Shown in pieces: positions 8,505-17,207 of a DNA stretch of 42,606 nt. The notes below the pieces were generated by a model that saw only the letters and a list, made by a program, of their open reading frames with translations, did no database searches and was not told the origin of the DNA. The DNA is from an uncultured Bacillota bacterium (GTDB lineage Bacteria > Bacillota > Clostridia > Christensenellales > Pumilibacteraceae): NCBI GenBank assembly GCA_949294845.1, contig CASFJH010000090.1:1-42606 (forward strand), written 5' to 3'. The number at the start of each line of letters is the position of its first letter. The first letter of the stretch is position 1. A program made the position numbers and the translations under genes.

Positions 8505-9176
8505 TTAATTATTCCCGCGAATGACCGACAGCATTCCTGCGACCACTTCGTCTACAGTCATTTCGGTCGAATCGATTTCCAAGGCGTCGGGCGCCTTTTT
8601 CAGCGGCGCGAATTCGCGGTTCATATCCTGCAGGTCACGTCTGACGATATCGTCAAGTATGCGGTCGTACTCACATTCCTGTCCCCGCGCCTTAAGCTCG
8701 AGGCAGCGGCGCATAGCTCTGACCTCTGCGGAAGCGGTAAGATAAAACTTGAAATCGGCGTCGGGAAGTACGAAGGTGCCTATATCGCGCCCGTCTAAAA
8801 TAGTGTCGTGCTTCCCGGCGAGCTTCCTTTGCATATCGACAAGAGTAAGCCTTACGCTTTTAAGCGCGGAAAAATCGCTCGCCAGCTTAGAAACGTAATG
8901 CTCCCTTATCTTTTCCGAAACGTCGGCGCCGTCGAGAAAAATGCGCATGGCTCCGTCGGCGTACTTTATCGATATTTCCGTATTGCGAAGCAGAACGTCA
9001 AGCTCCGGACTTTCCGCCGGCTTAAGTCCGGCTCCGTCGGCTTTAAGCGCTATCGCGCGGTACATGGCGCCCGTATCGAGATACACAAATCCCAGCTCGG
9101 CCGCTAGCCTCTTCGCAATGGTGCTCTTGCCGGCGCCGCTCGGTCCGTCAATGGCTATTTTGACTGTCTTTTTCAT
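8505..9176 (-). CDS. cmk: Cytidylate kinase
   Basis: A 223-residue (d)CMP kinase that makes CDP and dCDP from ATP. The P-loop is GPSGAGKST near the N-terminus, YLDTGAMYRAIAL is the CMP-binding segment, and DGRDIGTFVLPDADFKFYL carries the conserved Asp/Arg region. RAMRRCLEL and later Arg residues form the lid. The length is normal. The ATG overlaps the aroH stop by 4 bases, with GGAG 8 bases upstream. Confidence 0.97.
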   Translation of the reverse strand: MKKTVKIAIDGPSGAGKSTIAKRLAAELGFVYLDTGAMYRAIALKADGAGLKPAESPELDVLLRNTEISIKYADGAMRIFLDGADVSEKIREHYVSKLASDFSALKSVRLTLVDMQRKLAGKHDTILDGRDIGTFVLPDADFKFYLTASAEVRAMRRCLELKARGQECEYDRILDDIVRRDLQDMNREFAPLKKAPDALEIDSTEMTVDEVVAGMLSVIRGNN

Positions 9177-9556
9177 TTGCTTTTCTCCGTGAGATCCTTT
9201 CTTAAGGCCGCCGCTCCGTGAAGATAGACGTGTTCGGCCGGCGCGTCGCCGTCACCGTAATCGGCTATCTCTGCCAGTATGCGCACGCACATTCCCAAGG
9301 CGCCTTTAACCGACGGCTCCTTACAACTGAAAAGCGGAGCGTCTGTAAGTCCGGCAAGCCTGACCGCGGTAGCAGGATAAGCGGCGGTAATATCGTCGGT
9401 GGTACTGAAAATTATATGCACGAAACGTCTGTCGCCGCCTATACCGTTGCGGCGTATAATCTCGCTTAGCAGCTCCACCGAGCGCTCGCCTATCGCCCGC
9501 GCGCTGTCGGCTTCAACCGTGGTGGCGCCGCGCACTGAATAAATTCGCTTAATCAT
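9173..9556 (-). CDS. aroH: Chorismate mutase, AroH class
   Basis: A 127-residue trimeric AroH-type chorismate mutase, which rearranges chorismate to prephenate for Phe/Tyr synthesis. Active-site residues known from the B. subtilis enzyme have counterparts: the Arg in IYSVRGATT, Cys and Glu in FSCKEPSV, Arg in CVRIL and Tyr in VYLHGAAALRKDL. I place the start at the ATG at 9556 because GGAGG lies 5 bases before it; the in-frame GTG at 9562 would sit against that ribosome-binding site. It overlaps the end of the flavoprotein gene by 8 bases and cmk by 4. Confidence 0.94.
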   Translation of the reverse strand: MIKRIYSVRGATTVEADSARAIGERSVELLSEIIRRNGIGGDRRFVHIIFSTTDDITAAYPATAVRLAGLTDAPLFSCKEPSVKGALGMCVRILAEIADYGDGDAPAEHVYLHGAAALRKDLTEKSK

Positions 9557-10808
9557 TCGCACCTCCGGCGCTTAAACCGGCAACGTATCCGGTCGAAAGC
9601 GCAATCTGTATATTGAATCCGCCGGTGAGCGCGTCCACGTCGATCACTTCGCCGGCGAAGTACAAGCCTCCGATAAGCTTGCTTTCCATAGTCTTCGGAT
9701 CGATCTCTTTGACGTCTACGCCGCCCGACGTGACGACGGCGTGCGCGGGACCGTCGGCTGAACGTACTGTAAATTCCAGTCCTTTAAGCGCGCGCAGCAA
9801 TCTTTCTCTCTCCGCCGCTGTTACCGAATGGACCGGTTTATCGGCCGGAAGCGACGCATAACCGATTATATACGGTATAAGAGAGGCGGGCAGCAGCTCG
9901 CCGAGCGAATTGCGCAGCAGACGGTTGGAAAATTTGCCGAAATCGGAAAGTATTCTCGCGTCGAGCGTTTCGCGGTCTAAAGCCGGCTTTAAGTCAATCG
10001 AAAGACGCGCTCCGGAGCAACCGTATCTGGCCGCCAGTGAAGATAACGTAAGAATAATCGGACCGGACGCTCCGTCCGCAGTAAAAAGCATTTCGCCGAA
10101 CCGGTCAAAGTGCTTTCCGCCGACGCTGAGGCTCGCCCTGACGTTTTTCAAAGCGAGTCCTTCAAGCGCGGACACGTCTTCCTCGAGTATAAGAGGAACC
10201 AAAGCCGGACAAGGCGGTATTATATTATGCCCGAGGCTTTTCGCAAAAGCGTAGCCGTCTCCGTCTGAGCCGGTGGTCGGATACGTTATGCCTCCAGTAG
10301 CTATTACGACCTTATCCGCTTCGAAAACGCCGCCGTCGGTCTTAAGCAGGAATCCCTCTTTAGCCGCCGACAACTCTCTCACTCTCTCTCCAAGCCTGAC
10401 GGCACAGCCGCGCCGCGCATAGGCGCTGAGCGCGCGGATAACGTCGGAAGCGTGATCGGATACAGGAAAGACGCGATTACCGCGTTCTACTTTTACCGGC
10501 GTACCGTATTTTTCGAGAAGCTCCGCCGTATCTGACGGCGAAAAGCGGTTGATCGCCCCGAAAAGAAACTTGGGATTGCCCACGACGTTTTTCAAAAATT
10601 CCGAAGGAGCGCAGTCATTGGTGACGTTGCACCGGCCTTTTCCCGTTATATAAAGCTTTTTCCCCGTTTTCTCGTTGCGCTCGAACAGCGTTATGTCCGC
10701 GGAGCCGCCCGAAGCGTCGTATGCCGCGCCGCAAGCCATGAGTCCGGCCGCGCCGCCGCCTATAACGGCAATTTTCGTCCGGCGAGTTTTTCCGCCGTCC
10801 GTCAGCAT
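9549..10808 (-). CDS. NAD(P)/FAD-dependent oxidoreductase, BaiN/HI0933 family
   Basis: A 419-residue flavoprotein. The FAD-binding Rossmann motif is IGGGAAGLMA near the N-terminus, followed by the family signature KKLYITGKGRCNVTND. VIATGGITYPTTGSDGDGY is the second dinucleotide-related motif, and the C-terminus has GLYFAGEVIDVDALTGGFN. Members are called BaiN, RdsA or YhiN; BaiN-type enzymes have been linked to bile-acid reduction, but most members, including this one, have no known substrate. It overlaps surE (7 bases) and aroH and is probably co-transcribed with them, with no evident functional link. Confidence 0.9.
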   Translation of the reverse strand: MLTDGGKTRRTKIAVIGGGAAGLMACGAAYDASGGSADITLFERNEKTGKKLYITGKGRCNVTNDCAPSEFLKNVVGNPKFLFGAINRFSPSDTAELLEKYGTPVKVERGNRVFPVSDHASDVIRALSAYARRGCAVRLGERVRELSAAKEGFLLKTDGGVFEADKVVIATGGITYPTTGSDGDGYAFAKSLGHNIIPPCPALVPLILEEDVSALEGLALKNVRASLSVGGKHFDRFGEMLFTADGASGPIILTLSSLAARYGCSGARLSIDLKPALDRETLDARILSDFGKFSNRLLRNSLGELLPASLIPYIIGYASLPADKPVHSVTAAERERLLRALKGLEFTVRSADGPAHAVVTSGGVDVKEIDPKTMESKLIGGLYFAGEVIDVDALTGGFNIQIALSTGYVAGLSAGGAND

Positions 10809-11545
10809 ATGCCGCTGCGCCTCAGGACTTCGAGTGACGCATAATCGTTTCGGTCGGTCGATATGGGAGATACCGTCGCATAACCCTGCTTGATCAGCTC
10901 GACATCACAGTCTGGATCATTCATTTCATGCGGTATCGGATGCCCGATAATGCGCACATATTCGCCGCCGGCGTCTACATATACGTCGTCGTAAACGTTA
11001 AGACCGATTTTTGCCGAACGTATGCCGACAAATGGCGCCGAACACGGATAGTTGACGTTAAGCACGGTAGATACCGGCAGCTTAAGCGAAACGAATTCGT
11101 CGAGACGGTCTGCCACAAGCCGCGCAGCGCGTACATAATATTCCTCGGAACAGTCGCGCTCGGACAGCGATACCGAAATTCCGCGTATCCCCAGATAAGC
11201 CGCCTCGAGCGCAGCGGAAACGGTTCCGCTGTACATGACGTCGGAACCGAGGTTTGAACCGTTATTTATGCCCGAGACGACGAGCTGCGGAGGCGCGTCG
11301 CGGAAAAGATGCAAAACGCCCAGCTTTACACAGTCTGCAGGCGTACCCGAAATCGAGTACGCCTCAGAGTATTTGTCAGTCCGCCTGACGTGTATGTCGT
11401 TGTGTATGGATATGGAGTGACTGAACGCCGAACGCTCGGATTCGGGCGCGACCGTAACCACGTCATGCTTTTCGGCAAGCGTTTCGGTAAGAATCCTTAA
11501 TCCGACGGCATCTATACCGTCGTCGTTCACTGTCAGAATCCTCAT
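10802..11545 (-). CDS. surE: 5'/3'-nucleotidase SurE
   Basis: A 247-residue metal-dependent nucleoside monophosphatase. The metal site is NDDGI (Asp8, Asp9), SGTPADCVKLG and VVSGINNGSNLGSDVMYSGTV supply the conserved Ser/Asn/Gly residues, and AALEAAYLGIRGI follows as usual in the family. The role is survival in stationary phase and nucleotide salvage. Its ATG overlaps the oadA stop by 4 bases (ATGA), so it belongs to the same transcript as the decarboxylase genes. Confidence 0.96.
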   Translation of the reverse strand: MRILTVNDDGIDAVGLRILTETLAEKHDVVTVAPESERSAFSHSISIHNDIHVRRTDKYSEAYSISGTPADCVKLGVLHLFRDAPPQLVVSGINNGSNLGSDVMYSGTVSAALEAAYLGIRGISVSLSERDCSEEYYVRAARLVADRLDEFVSLKLPVSTVLNVNYPCSAPFVGIRSAKIGLNVYDDVYVDAGGEYVRIIGHPIPHEMNDPDCDVELIKQGYATVSPISTDRNDYASLEVLRRSGIC

Positions 11546-12942
11546 ATCGGATGTACCTGCGACTCCTTATCGAAAATCGTGGTATCTATTCCCTTCTCCG
11601 CAGCAAGACGGCGCTTGAAGAAAGGAATTGCAAGCTGAGGGAAGAGCGCGTAAGTAAGCACGTCCTCTTCCTTCTCGTAATATTCCTTTATGTCCTCGCG
11701 GTATTTGTCCAGTTCGGGCGGAATCTTATCGGCCGGACGGTAAGTGATACGGGGAGTATCGCCTATTATCTTCTTGATGATCTCGGACTTGGGTTCGACC
11801 GGCAGTTTGCCGTATTCGCCGATAAGCATACCTTTGGTCTCTTTCGTGACCATTTTGTAACGCTCGCCCGTAATAACGTTGAGCACAGCCTGCGTGCCGA
11901 CGATCTGGCTGGAAGGCGTAACGAGCGGAGGATATCCGAGATCGGCGCGGACGCGCGGAACTTCCTGAAGAACGTCGAGCAGTTTGTCCGACGCGCCCTG
12001 CTGCTTAAGCTGCGAAATAAGATTGCTGAGCATTCCGCCCGGAACCTGATATATAAGAGCGTTAACGTCGACTTTAAGCACTTTGGGGCTGAGGAACCCG
12101 TCTTTTGTGAGGCGCTCGGCCACCTTGGCGAAGTGCACGGTAAGCTCGTTAAGCGCGTGAAGATCGATACCCGTGTCGTACTCCGTACCGGCGAGCGTAG
12201 CTACGAGCGACTCGGTGCAAGGCTGGCTGGTGCCGTTGCCCAACGGCGAAAGCGCCGTATCCACGATATCGCAACCGGCTTCGATAGCCTTGAGGTTGGT
12301 CATATCGCCTGTGCCGGCGGTATTATGCGTGTGCAGATGAACGGGCGTATCGCCCAGCTTGCTCTTAAGCTCGGATACGAGCTCGTAAGCCTTATACGGC
12401 AGCAGCAGGTTAGCCATATCCTTGATGCAGATGATGTCCGCGCCCATCTTTTTGAGCTCGACCGCAAGATCGACGAAATATTTAACCGTATGAACGTGGC
12501 TTGTAGTGTACGAGATTGCGGCCTCCACCGTTCCGCCGTACTTCTTGGTGCTCTCCATCGCCTGACGCATATTGCGCGGATCGTTAAGCGCGTCGAATAT
12601 ACGGATAATGTCGATTCCGTTCTTGATGGACAGCTCGCAGAATTTATCCACGACGTCATCGGCATAATGCTTGTAGCCGAGAATGTTCTGTCCGCGCAGA
12701 AGCATCTGCAGTTTCGTATTGGGAATAGCCTTACGCAACGCGCGCAGCCTCTCCCACGGATCTTCGTTCAAATATCTGAGGCACGAATCGAAAGTCGCTC
12801 CGCCCCACGCTTCGAGAGCGTAAAATCCCGCTTTATCGAGTTTATCGGCTACCGGAAGCATTTCGTCGAGCCGCATACGCGTCGCCGCCTGTGACTGGTG
12901 AGCGTCGCGCAGAATAGTTTCCATTATTTTGACTTTAGCCAT
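11542..12942 (-). CDS. oadA: Carboxyltransferase, oxaloacetate decarboxylase alpha / pyruvate carboxylase B (5S) type
   Basis: A 466-residue DRE-TIM/PYC-type carboxyltransferase that moves CO2 between oxaloacetate/pyruvate and biotin. RDAHQSQAATR provides the metal-binding Asp, CIKDMANLL the carbamylated Lys, and VHLHTHNTAG the two His ligands; IFDALNDPRN is also typical. The C-terminal conserved PYC/OADA region is present, but there is no biotinyl domain, which is supplied separately by the gene at 14142-14531. This matches the 5S subunit of transcarboxylase or a split OadA. The gene is 23 bases after oadB and overlaps surE. Confidence 0.93.
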   Translation of the reverse strand: MAKVKIMETILRDAHQSQAATRMRLDEMLPVADKLDKAGFYALEAWGGATFDSCLRYLNEDPWERLRALRKAIPNTKLQMLLRGQNILGYKHYADDVVDKFCELSIKNGIDIIRIFDALNDPRNMRQAMESTKKYGGTVEAAISYTTSHVHTVKYFVDLAVELKKMGADIICIKDMANLLLPYKAYELVSELKSKLGDTPVHLHTHNTAGTGDMTNLKAIEAGCDIVDTALSPLGNGTSQPCTESLVATLAGTEYDTGIDLHALNELTVHFAKVAERLTKDGFLSPKVLKVDVNALIYQVPGGMLSNLISQLKQQGASDKLLDVLQEVPRVRADLGYPPLVTPSSQIVGTQAVLNVITGERYKMVTKETKGMLIGEYGKLPVEPKSEIIKKIIGDTPRITYRPADKIPPELDKYREDIKEYYEKEEDVLTYALFPQLAIPFFKRRLAAEKGIDTTIFDKESQVHPI

Positions 12943-12965
12943 AAAAGTGTAAACTCCTTAATATA

Positions 12966-14123
12966 TCAACCGAAAAACGCGAACAGTATGCCCGCGGCGA
13001 CTGCCGACCCTATAACGCCGGCAACGTTAGGCCCCATAGCGTGCATCAGCAGGTAGTTATCGGGAACTTCGTCCTGTCCCACTTTCTGCGATACGCGGGC
13101 GGCCATCGGTACTGCCGAAACGCCTGCACTGCCGATAAGCGGATTTATCTTGCCGCCGGACAGTTTGCACATGAGCTTGCCGATAAGCAAGCCGCCGATA
13201 GTGCCGAAGCAGAAAGCGACGAGGCCGAGCGCGATAACAAGCAGCGTTACTCCCGAAAGAAACGTGGTACCCACCGCCTTACTGCCGACCACTACGCCCA
13301 GCAATATAGTAACTATGTTTATCAGCTCGTTTGAAGCGGTCTTTGCCAGACGCTCGGTAACGGTGCTTTCCTTAAGCAGGTTGCCGAGCATGAGCATACC
13401 TATAAGAGGCAGAGCCGACGGCAGAAACAGACCGCAGATAGCCGTAACGGCGATCGGGAAAACGATCTTCTGCGTTTTCGTTACCGGTCTGAGCTGCCCC
13501 ATTCTTATCGAACGCTCCTTCTTGGTCGTGAGCAGTTTCATAAGAGGCGGCTGTATGATAGGGATAAGAGCCATGTACGAGTAAGCGGCGATGGCTATTG
13601 TGGGCAGAAGCTCCGTCTGCTTGAGCATCTGCGTAAGCCATATCGCGGTGGGGCCGTCTGCTCCGCCTATTATTGCGATAGCAGCGGCGGCGGCACCTTT
13701 AAAGCCCAGCAATATCGCGCCTATAAACGTAATGAATATGCCAAGCTGAGCGCCCGCGCCCATAAGTAGGCTCTTGGGGTTTGCGATAAGCGGTCCGAAA
13801 TCGGTCATCGCGCCAATCCCGAGGAAAATAAGCGGCGGAAATATGACCTTGTCGACGCCCATGTACAGATAATACAGCAAGCCGCCGGCCTGCCCTTCTC
13901 CGCCCTCGGCGTACAGCGTAGCATAACCGCCAGGAATATTGACGAGCATCATGCCGAAAGCGATCGGCAGCAGCAGAAGCGGCTCGAATTTCTTAGCAAT
14001 GGCAAGATAGAAAAGCACAAACGAAACGAGCAGCATCACATAATTTTCCCAGTTTCCCTGAACGAAACCGGTGCTGTCGATCAGCCTTGAAAGCGAATCT
14101 CTCAGAACTTCGATAAAATTCAT
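12966..14123 (-). CDS. oadB: Na+-translocating decarboxylase beta subunit
   Basis: A 385-residue polytopic membrane protein of the OadB/MmdB/GcdB family, with about 9-11 hydrophobic segments. It decarboxylates carboxybiotin and exports Na+, conserving energy from decarboxylation. The conserved GGADGPTAI segment contains the Asp known to be needed for Na+ and proton transfer, and the C-terminal GPNVAGVIGSAVAAG is also typical. It lies between the biotin carrier and oadA, 18 and 23 bases from them. An Asn/Ser-rich equivalent near SNELINIVTILLG matches the second conserved ion-site region. Confidence 0.96.
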   Translation of the reverse strand: MNFIEVLRDSLSRLIDSTGFVQGNWENYVMLLVSFVLFYLAIAKKFEPLLLLPIAFGMMLVNIPGGYATLYAEGGEGQAGGLLYYLYMGVDKVIFPPLIFLGIGAMTDFGPLIANPKSLLMGAGAQLGIFITFIGAILLGFKGAAAAAIAIIGGADGPTAIWLTQMLKQTELLPTIAIAAYSYMALIPIIQPPLMKLLTTKKERSIRMGQLRPVTKTQKIVFPIAVTAICGLFLPSALPLIGMLMLGNLLKESTVTERLAKTASNELINIVTILLGVVVGSKAVGTTFLSGVTLLVIALGLVAFCFGTIGGLLIGKLMCKLSGGKINPLIGSAGVSAVPMAARVSQKVGQDEVPDNYLLMHAMGPNVAGVIGSAVAAGILFAFFG

Positions 14124-14141
14124 CAGCTGACTCCCTGAAGA

Positions 14142-14531
14142 TTACGCGATAACCGCCAAACGCGTGCCGCTCTCCACGTTGTCTCCCTGTTTAACGGTAA
14201 ACGTTATCACTCCGTCGGCGCTTGCAACGATGTCGTTTTCCATTTTCATAGCCTCGAGAACGAGTATTTTATCGCCTTTCTTTACCGATGTACCGTCCGA
14301 AACGACCAGCTTAAGGACAAGTCCGGGCATAGGCGAATTTACCGGAGTCCCTCCTGCAGGGGCGGCTGCGGCAGGCGCAGGCTTTGCAGGCGCGGCAGCG
14401 GGTGCAGGCGCGGGCTTTGCGGGTGCGGCGGGCGCGGCTGCTGGCGCAGCGACGGGAGCTGCCGGCGCGCCGGTCTCTTCGATTTCCACGGCATAACTTT
14501 TGCCATTTACGGTAACGGTGAATTTACGCAT
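14142..14531 (-). CDS. Biotin carboxyl carrier protein (1.3S/gamma-type)
   Basis: A 129-residue carrier. Residues 1-20 form a short beta segment (FTVTVNGKSYAVEIEE), residues ~22-60 are an Ala/Pro/Lys linker built from APAP/APAKPA repeats, and residues 62-129 are a biotinyl domain with EAMKMEN, where Lys96 is the biotinylation site. It carries CO2 between the carboxyltransferases and the OadB pump. The linker DNA (about 14355-14465 in the window) is low-complexity and repetitive but is simply coding. It resembles the 1.3S subunit of transcarboxylase and MmdC/GcdC. Confidence 0.95.
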   Translation of the reverse strand: MRKFTVTVNGKSYAVEIEETGAPAAPVAAPAAAPAAPAKPAPAPAAAPAKPAPAAAAPAGGTPVNSPMPGLVLKLVVSDGTSVKKGDKILVLEAMKMENDIVASADGVITFTVKQGDNVESGTRLAVIA

Positions 14532-14599
14532 AACTAATATCTCCTTAGAAGTCAGAATTTTATTTTAGAAATCACAATTTACTGCCGTTTCTGCGCCGA

Positions 14600-14986
14600 T
14601 CATAGATGGCGTATCTTTCTTATGACAAACGGCAAAGGCTTACCCGTAGCCGAATCGGTAACAACGAGCGACAGTGCGGCCGCTATAGCCGCAACCGTCT
14701 CGCCGTCCACGTCGGACGGGGCGTCCGCAGCCGGCTCTGACGGAGAAACGGACGCAGCCGGCTCTGACGCCGGCGCAGATTCGCGTTTTTTACGTCTGAA
14801 ACCGCCGTGCAGAAATTTACCGATCTTTTCGGGGCAGTTGTATTTGAAAAAAAGGTCGAGCAGCGCCAGCAGCCCTATAATTATCGCCAGACACAGGAAA
14901 ACCACGCAAATGCCGATAATCAGATATATAAACGCGGTGCCGATATCCAGATCGGAATTGAAAAGTTCAAATATATGCGCTCCCAT
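14600..14986 (-). CDS. Decarboxylase gamma-chain-like membrane protein (OadG family)
   Basis: A 128-residue protein with one N-terminal membrane helix (residues ~17-47, AFIYLIIGICVVFLCLAII and on), a basic stretch, an acidic Ala/Ser/Pro linker and a C-terminal segment VAAIAAALSLVV...FVIRKIRHL that is typical of the delta/gamma chains associated with these complexes. It probably assembles or anchors the decarboxylase at the membrane. It lies directly after the carboxyltransferase gene (3 bases) and 68 bases before the biotin carrier. Sequence similarity in this family is low, so the call relies on topology, the C-terminal motif and position. Confidence 0.8.
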   Translation of the reverse strand: MGAHIFELFNSDLDIGTAFIYLIIGICVVFLCLAIIIGLLALLDLFFKYNCPEKIGKFLHGGFRRKKRESAPASEPAASVSPSEPAADAPSDVDGETVAAIAAALSLVVTDSATGKPLPFVIRKIRHL

Positions 14987-14989
14987 AAC

Positions 14990-16354
14990 TTACCTCTTCG
15001 CAAAAGCCGAAACGGCGTTTATAAGGTACTGTCTGGTGAATTCGGGCTCTATAACGTTGTCGATAAATCCTGCCGCCGCGCTTACCGCCGCCGAAAGATT
15101 TTCTTCCGAATACTTGGCGGCGCACTCCTCTTCCGCTTTTTTGCGGTTTTTGGACGCGGCTATATCCGACGAATAAAGCAGATTGGCCGCAGCTACGCTC
15201 TCGACTGCGCCGATTTCGGCGTCCGGCCATGCCGCCGCGTAATCGCACATCGATTTATCTGCGAAAGCGGCATATCCGAGACCAATGGCTTTGCCGGTAA
15301 CGACCGCGACTTTTGCCACGTCGACAGCCGCGCAGGTATACAGCATATTGCCTATTTCGCGTATCGTCGCGCCCTCGTGCGCCGCGTCCACGGCAGATCC
15401 GGCGCAATCGACGATGTAAACGACCGGAAGCCCGGCGTTTTCGCAGACGTTAAGCAACTCGGTAATCTTTATCGCGCCGTCGGCTGTCAGTCTGCCGCCG
15501 TCGTACGCACGGTCGAAAGCCGCGACGCCCACTGCGTTGCCGTCAAGTCTGGCAAGACCTGTAACGGCCTCTTTGCCGAATAGGGCGCGCATTTCGGTAA
15601 AGCTCCCTGCGTCGAAAACCTCGCTTATAAGGCCGCGCACGTCAGCAGCCTTTTTAATCGTGCGGTTGGGATCGTCCTCCGACTCACGGACCGAATCGGT
15701 AAGATAAGACAGAACGGCCGAAACGCCGCGTTTGAGCTCGCCGTCGTTCTTTACCGTAAAAGAATAAATTCCCGAGCGCGAATTGGCCTCGGCAGTACCT
15801 ACCTGCTCAGCGGCCACGCCGGCTTTAGCCGCGATGACCAGAGGCGATGCGGTCGCCGTCACGGACTTATCATAGCCGATGCAGCAATCGCTGTAAGCGG
15901 CAAGATAACTGAGAAGTCCCAGGTTGTCGCCTTTATTGACAGTTATTACGGGAACCTGTCCGTATGCGTCCGCGAATGCGCGCAGTATCGACGCATAACC
16001 GGAAACGGCTTCAGTCCCCTCGGCGAAACGCGCTCCGCTGCTGTCTATTACGGCAACTACGGGAGCGCCGCATTTTACGGCATTGTTAACGAGCCTGACG
16101 ATCTTTTCCGCCGCCTTTTTACCCACGCTGCCCTTAAGCACTTTGGGATTGGTGGCAAAAATCGCCGTTCTGAGTCCGTCGACCGAGGCAAAGCCTCCAA
16201 CGACACCCTCGCCTACAGCCGCTCCCAAAGGCGTTTCTGTGCGCAGGAAAACGTCAGTTTCCACAAACGATTGTTCGTCTGTCACGGCATTAATCAGCTT
16301 CTTCACGTCAGCCGACGCAGCCGCCGTTTCATCGAACAATTTCTTTAAATCCAT
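14990..16354 (-). CDS. Divergent acyl-CoA carboxyltransferase (MmdA/12S-like)
   Basis: A 454-residue crotonase-fold carboxyltransferase, related to methylmalonyl-CoA decarboxylase alpha, propionyl-CoA carboxylase beta and the 12S subunit of transcarboxylase. LKGSVGKKAAEKIVRL and VIDSSGARFAEG in the N-half, and AAAWPDAEIGAV in the C-half, align with GGS.G..AEKI, DSGGAR.QEG and AWP.AEI of the family. However, it is about 55 residues shorter than usual, and the first oxyanion-hole region (normally GPCAGGAVY) reads NKGDNLGLLSYL. The substrate may therefore differ or activity may be lost. The ATG at 16354 has GGAGG 7 bases upstream; the promoter at 16406-16434 serves it. It is the first gene of the operon. 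Confidence 0.82.
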   Translation of the reverse strand: MDLKKLFDETAAASADVKKLINAVTDEQSFVETDVFLRTETPLGAAVGEGVVGGFASVDGLRTAIFATNPKVLKGSVGKKAAEKIVRLVNNAVKCGAPVVAVIDSSGARFAEGTEAVSGYASILRAFADAYGQVPVITVNKGDNLGLLSYLAAYSDCCIGYDKSVTATASPLVIAAKAGVAAEQVGTAEANSRSGIYSFTVKNDGELKRGVSAVLSYLTDSVRESEDDPNRTIKKAADVRGLISEVFDAGSFTEMRALFGKEAVTGLARLDGNAVGVAAFDRAYDGGRLTADGAIKITELLNVCENAGLPVVYIVDCAGSAVDAAHEGATIREIGNMLYTCAAVDVAKVAVVTGKAIGLGYAAFADKSMCDYAAAWPDAEIGAVESVAAANLLYSSDIAASKNRKKAEEECAAKYSEENLSAAVSAAAGFIDNVIEPEFTRQYLINAVSAFAKR

Positions 16355-16405
16355 ATACCAGCCTCCGCACTGTTTGTTGAAAATCCGAAAACTTCCACGA
16401 TAAAC

Positions 16406-16434
16406 ATTATATCGTATAAAATGAAAAAATACAA
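16406..16434 (-). promoter_or_regulatory. Sigma-A promoter of the decarboxylase operon
   Basis: On the minus strand TTGTAT (16429-16434) and TATAAT (16406-16411) are separated by 17 bases. The -10 is perfect and is ~50 bases upstream of the first gene's ATG. It lies in the 110-base gap after rluB, which contains no obvious terminator hairpin, so read-through from rluB remains possible. Confidence 0.75.
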
Positions 16435-16464
16435 GCAAATTCGCCCGTATTTTCCCAAAAAAAC

Positions 16465-17175
16465 TTACACATTCCGTATATACTCTATTTCCCTGTCGTT
16501 AAGCTCGCGGAATTCGCCGCGATACAGTCCGCCCAGTCTGAGATCGCCTACCGCAACGCGTTTGAGAAAGACTACTTCGCGGTTTATCTGCTCGAACATA
16601 CGCCTTACCTGACGGTTGCGGCCTTCGGTGATAACCACCTCTATGCGCGACTCGTTGTTCTCGAACGCTATCAGCTTGGCGCGGCACTTTTTTGTCTTTA
16701 CGCCGTCCAGCACAACGCCGCCGCGTATACGGTTAAGCTCCGCTTCGGTAACTTCGCCCTCTATGCGCGCGATATAAGTCTTTGGAACTTCGTTGCGCGG
16801 ATGCGTTATGCGGTCAGCCGTCGCGCCGTCGGTAGTAAGCAGCAGCAGTCCTTCGGTATCGTAGTCCAGCCGTCCTATGGGAAAAAGCCGCGCGTCGGGG
16901 TATTTCGGCCGCACTATGTCGATAACCGTTTTGCGTCCGTGCTCGTCGGACACGGTGCAGACGCAGCCTTTGGGCTTATTAAGCATGATGTATAGCTGCT
17001 TTTCGCGCCGCTCGACTTTTTTACCGTCAACCGTAACGATGTCCTTATCCCCGACTTCGCTGGCAAGTTTTACTACGGGACGGCCGTTTATCCTGACGCG
17101 TCCGCCGGTAACCAGTTCCTCGCATTTGCGTCTGCTGCCCAGACCGCATTCGGCCAAAAATCTGTTTATACGCAT
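16465..17175 (-). CDS. rluB: 23S rRNA pseudouridine synthase, RluB family
   Basis: A 236-residue RsuA/RluB-type enzyme. An N-terminal S4 RNA-binding domain (INRFLAECGLGSRRKCEELV) precedes the catalytic domain with GRLDYDTEGLLLLTTDG, whose Asp is the catalytic nucleophile. EGRNRQVRRMFEQI is the conserved C-terminal motif. It modifies a uridine of 23S rRNA helix 89 (U2605 in E. coli RluB). The start at 17175 has GGAGG 5 bases upstream. It follows the carboxypeptidase gene by 32 bases, and scpB-rluB proximity is common in Firmicutes. Confidence 0.93.
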   Translation of the reverse strand: MRINRFLAECGLGSRRKCEELVTGGRVRINGRPVVKLASEVGDKDIVTVDGKKVERREKQLYIMLNKPKGCVCTVSDEHGRKTVIDIVRPKYPDARLFPIGRLDYDTEGLLLLTTDGATADRITHPRNEVPKTYIARIEGEVTEAELNRIRGGVVLDGVKTKKCRAKLIAFENNESRIEVVITEGRNRQVRRMFEQINREVVFLKRVAVGDLRLGGLYRGEFRELNDREIEYIRNV

Positions 17176-17207
17176 TTGTTCCTCCGCCGGCGGAGCAATG
17201 TCTTGAA

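Noticed and set aside
11551..12894. A 447-codon open frame on the plus strand opposite oadA
   Set aside because: It mirrors the codon bias of the opposite strand, its translation has no family similarity, and the minus-strand gene has all catalytic motifs of a carboxyltransferase.
14355..14465. Repetitive DNA that might be a CRISPR or tandem repeat element
   Set aside because: It encodes the Ala/Pro/Lys linker of the biotin carrier; repeats are imperfect, short and in frame.
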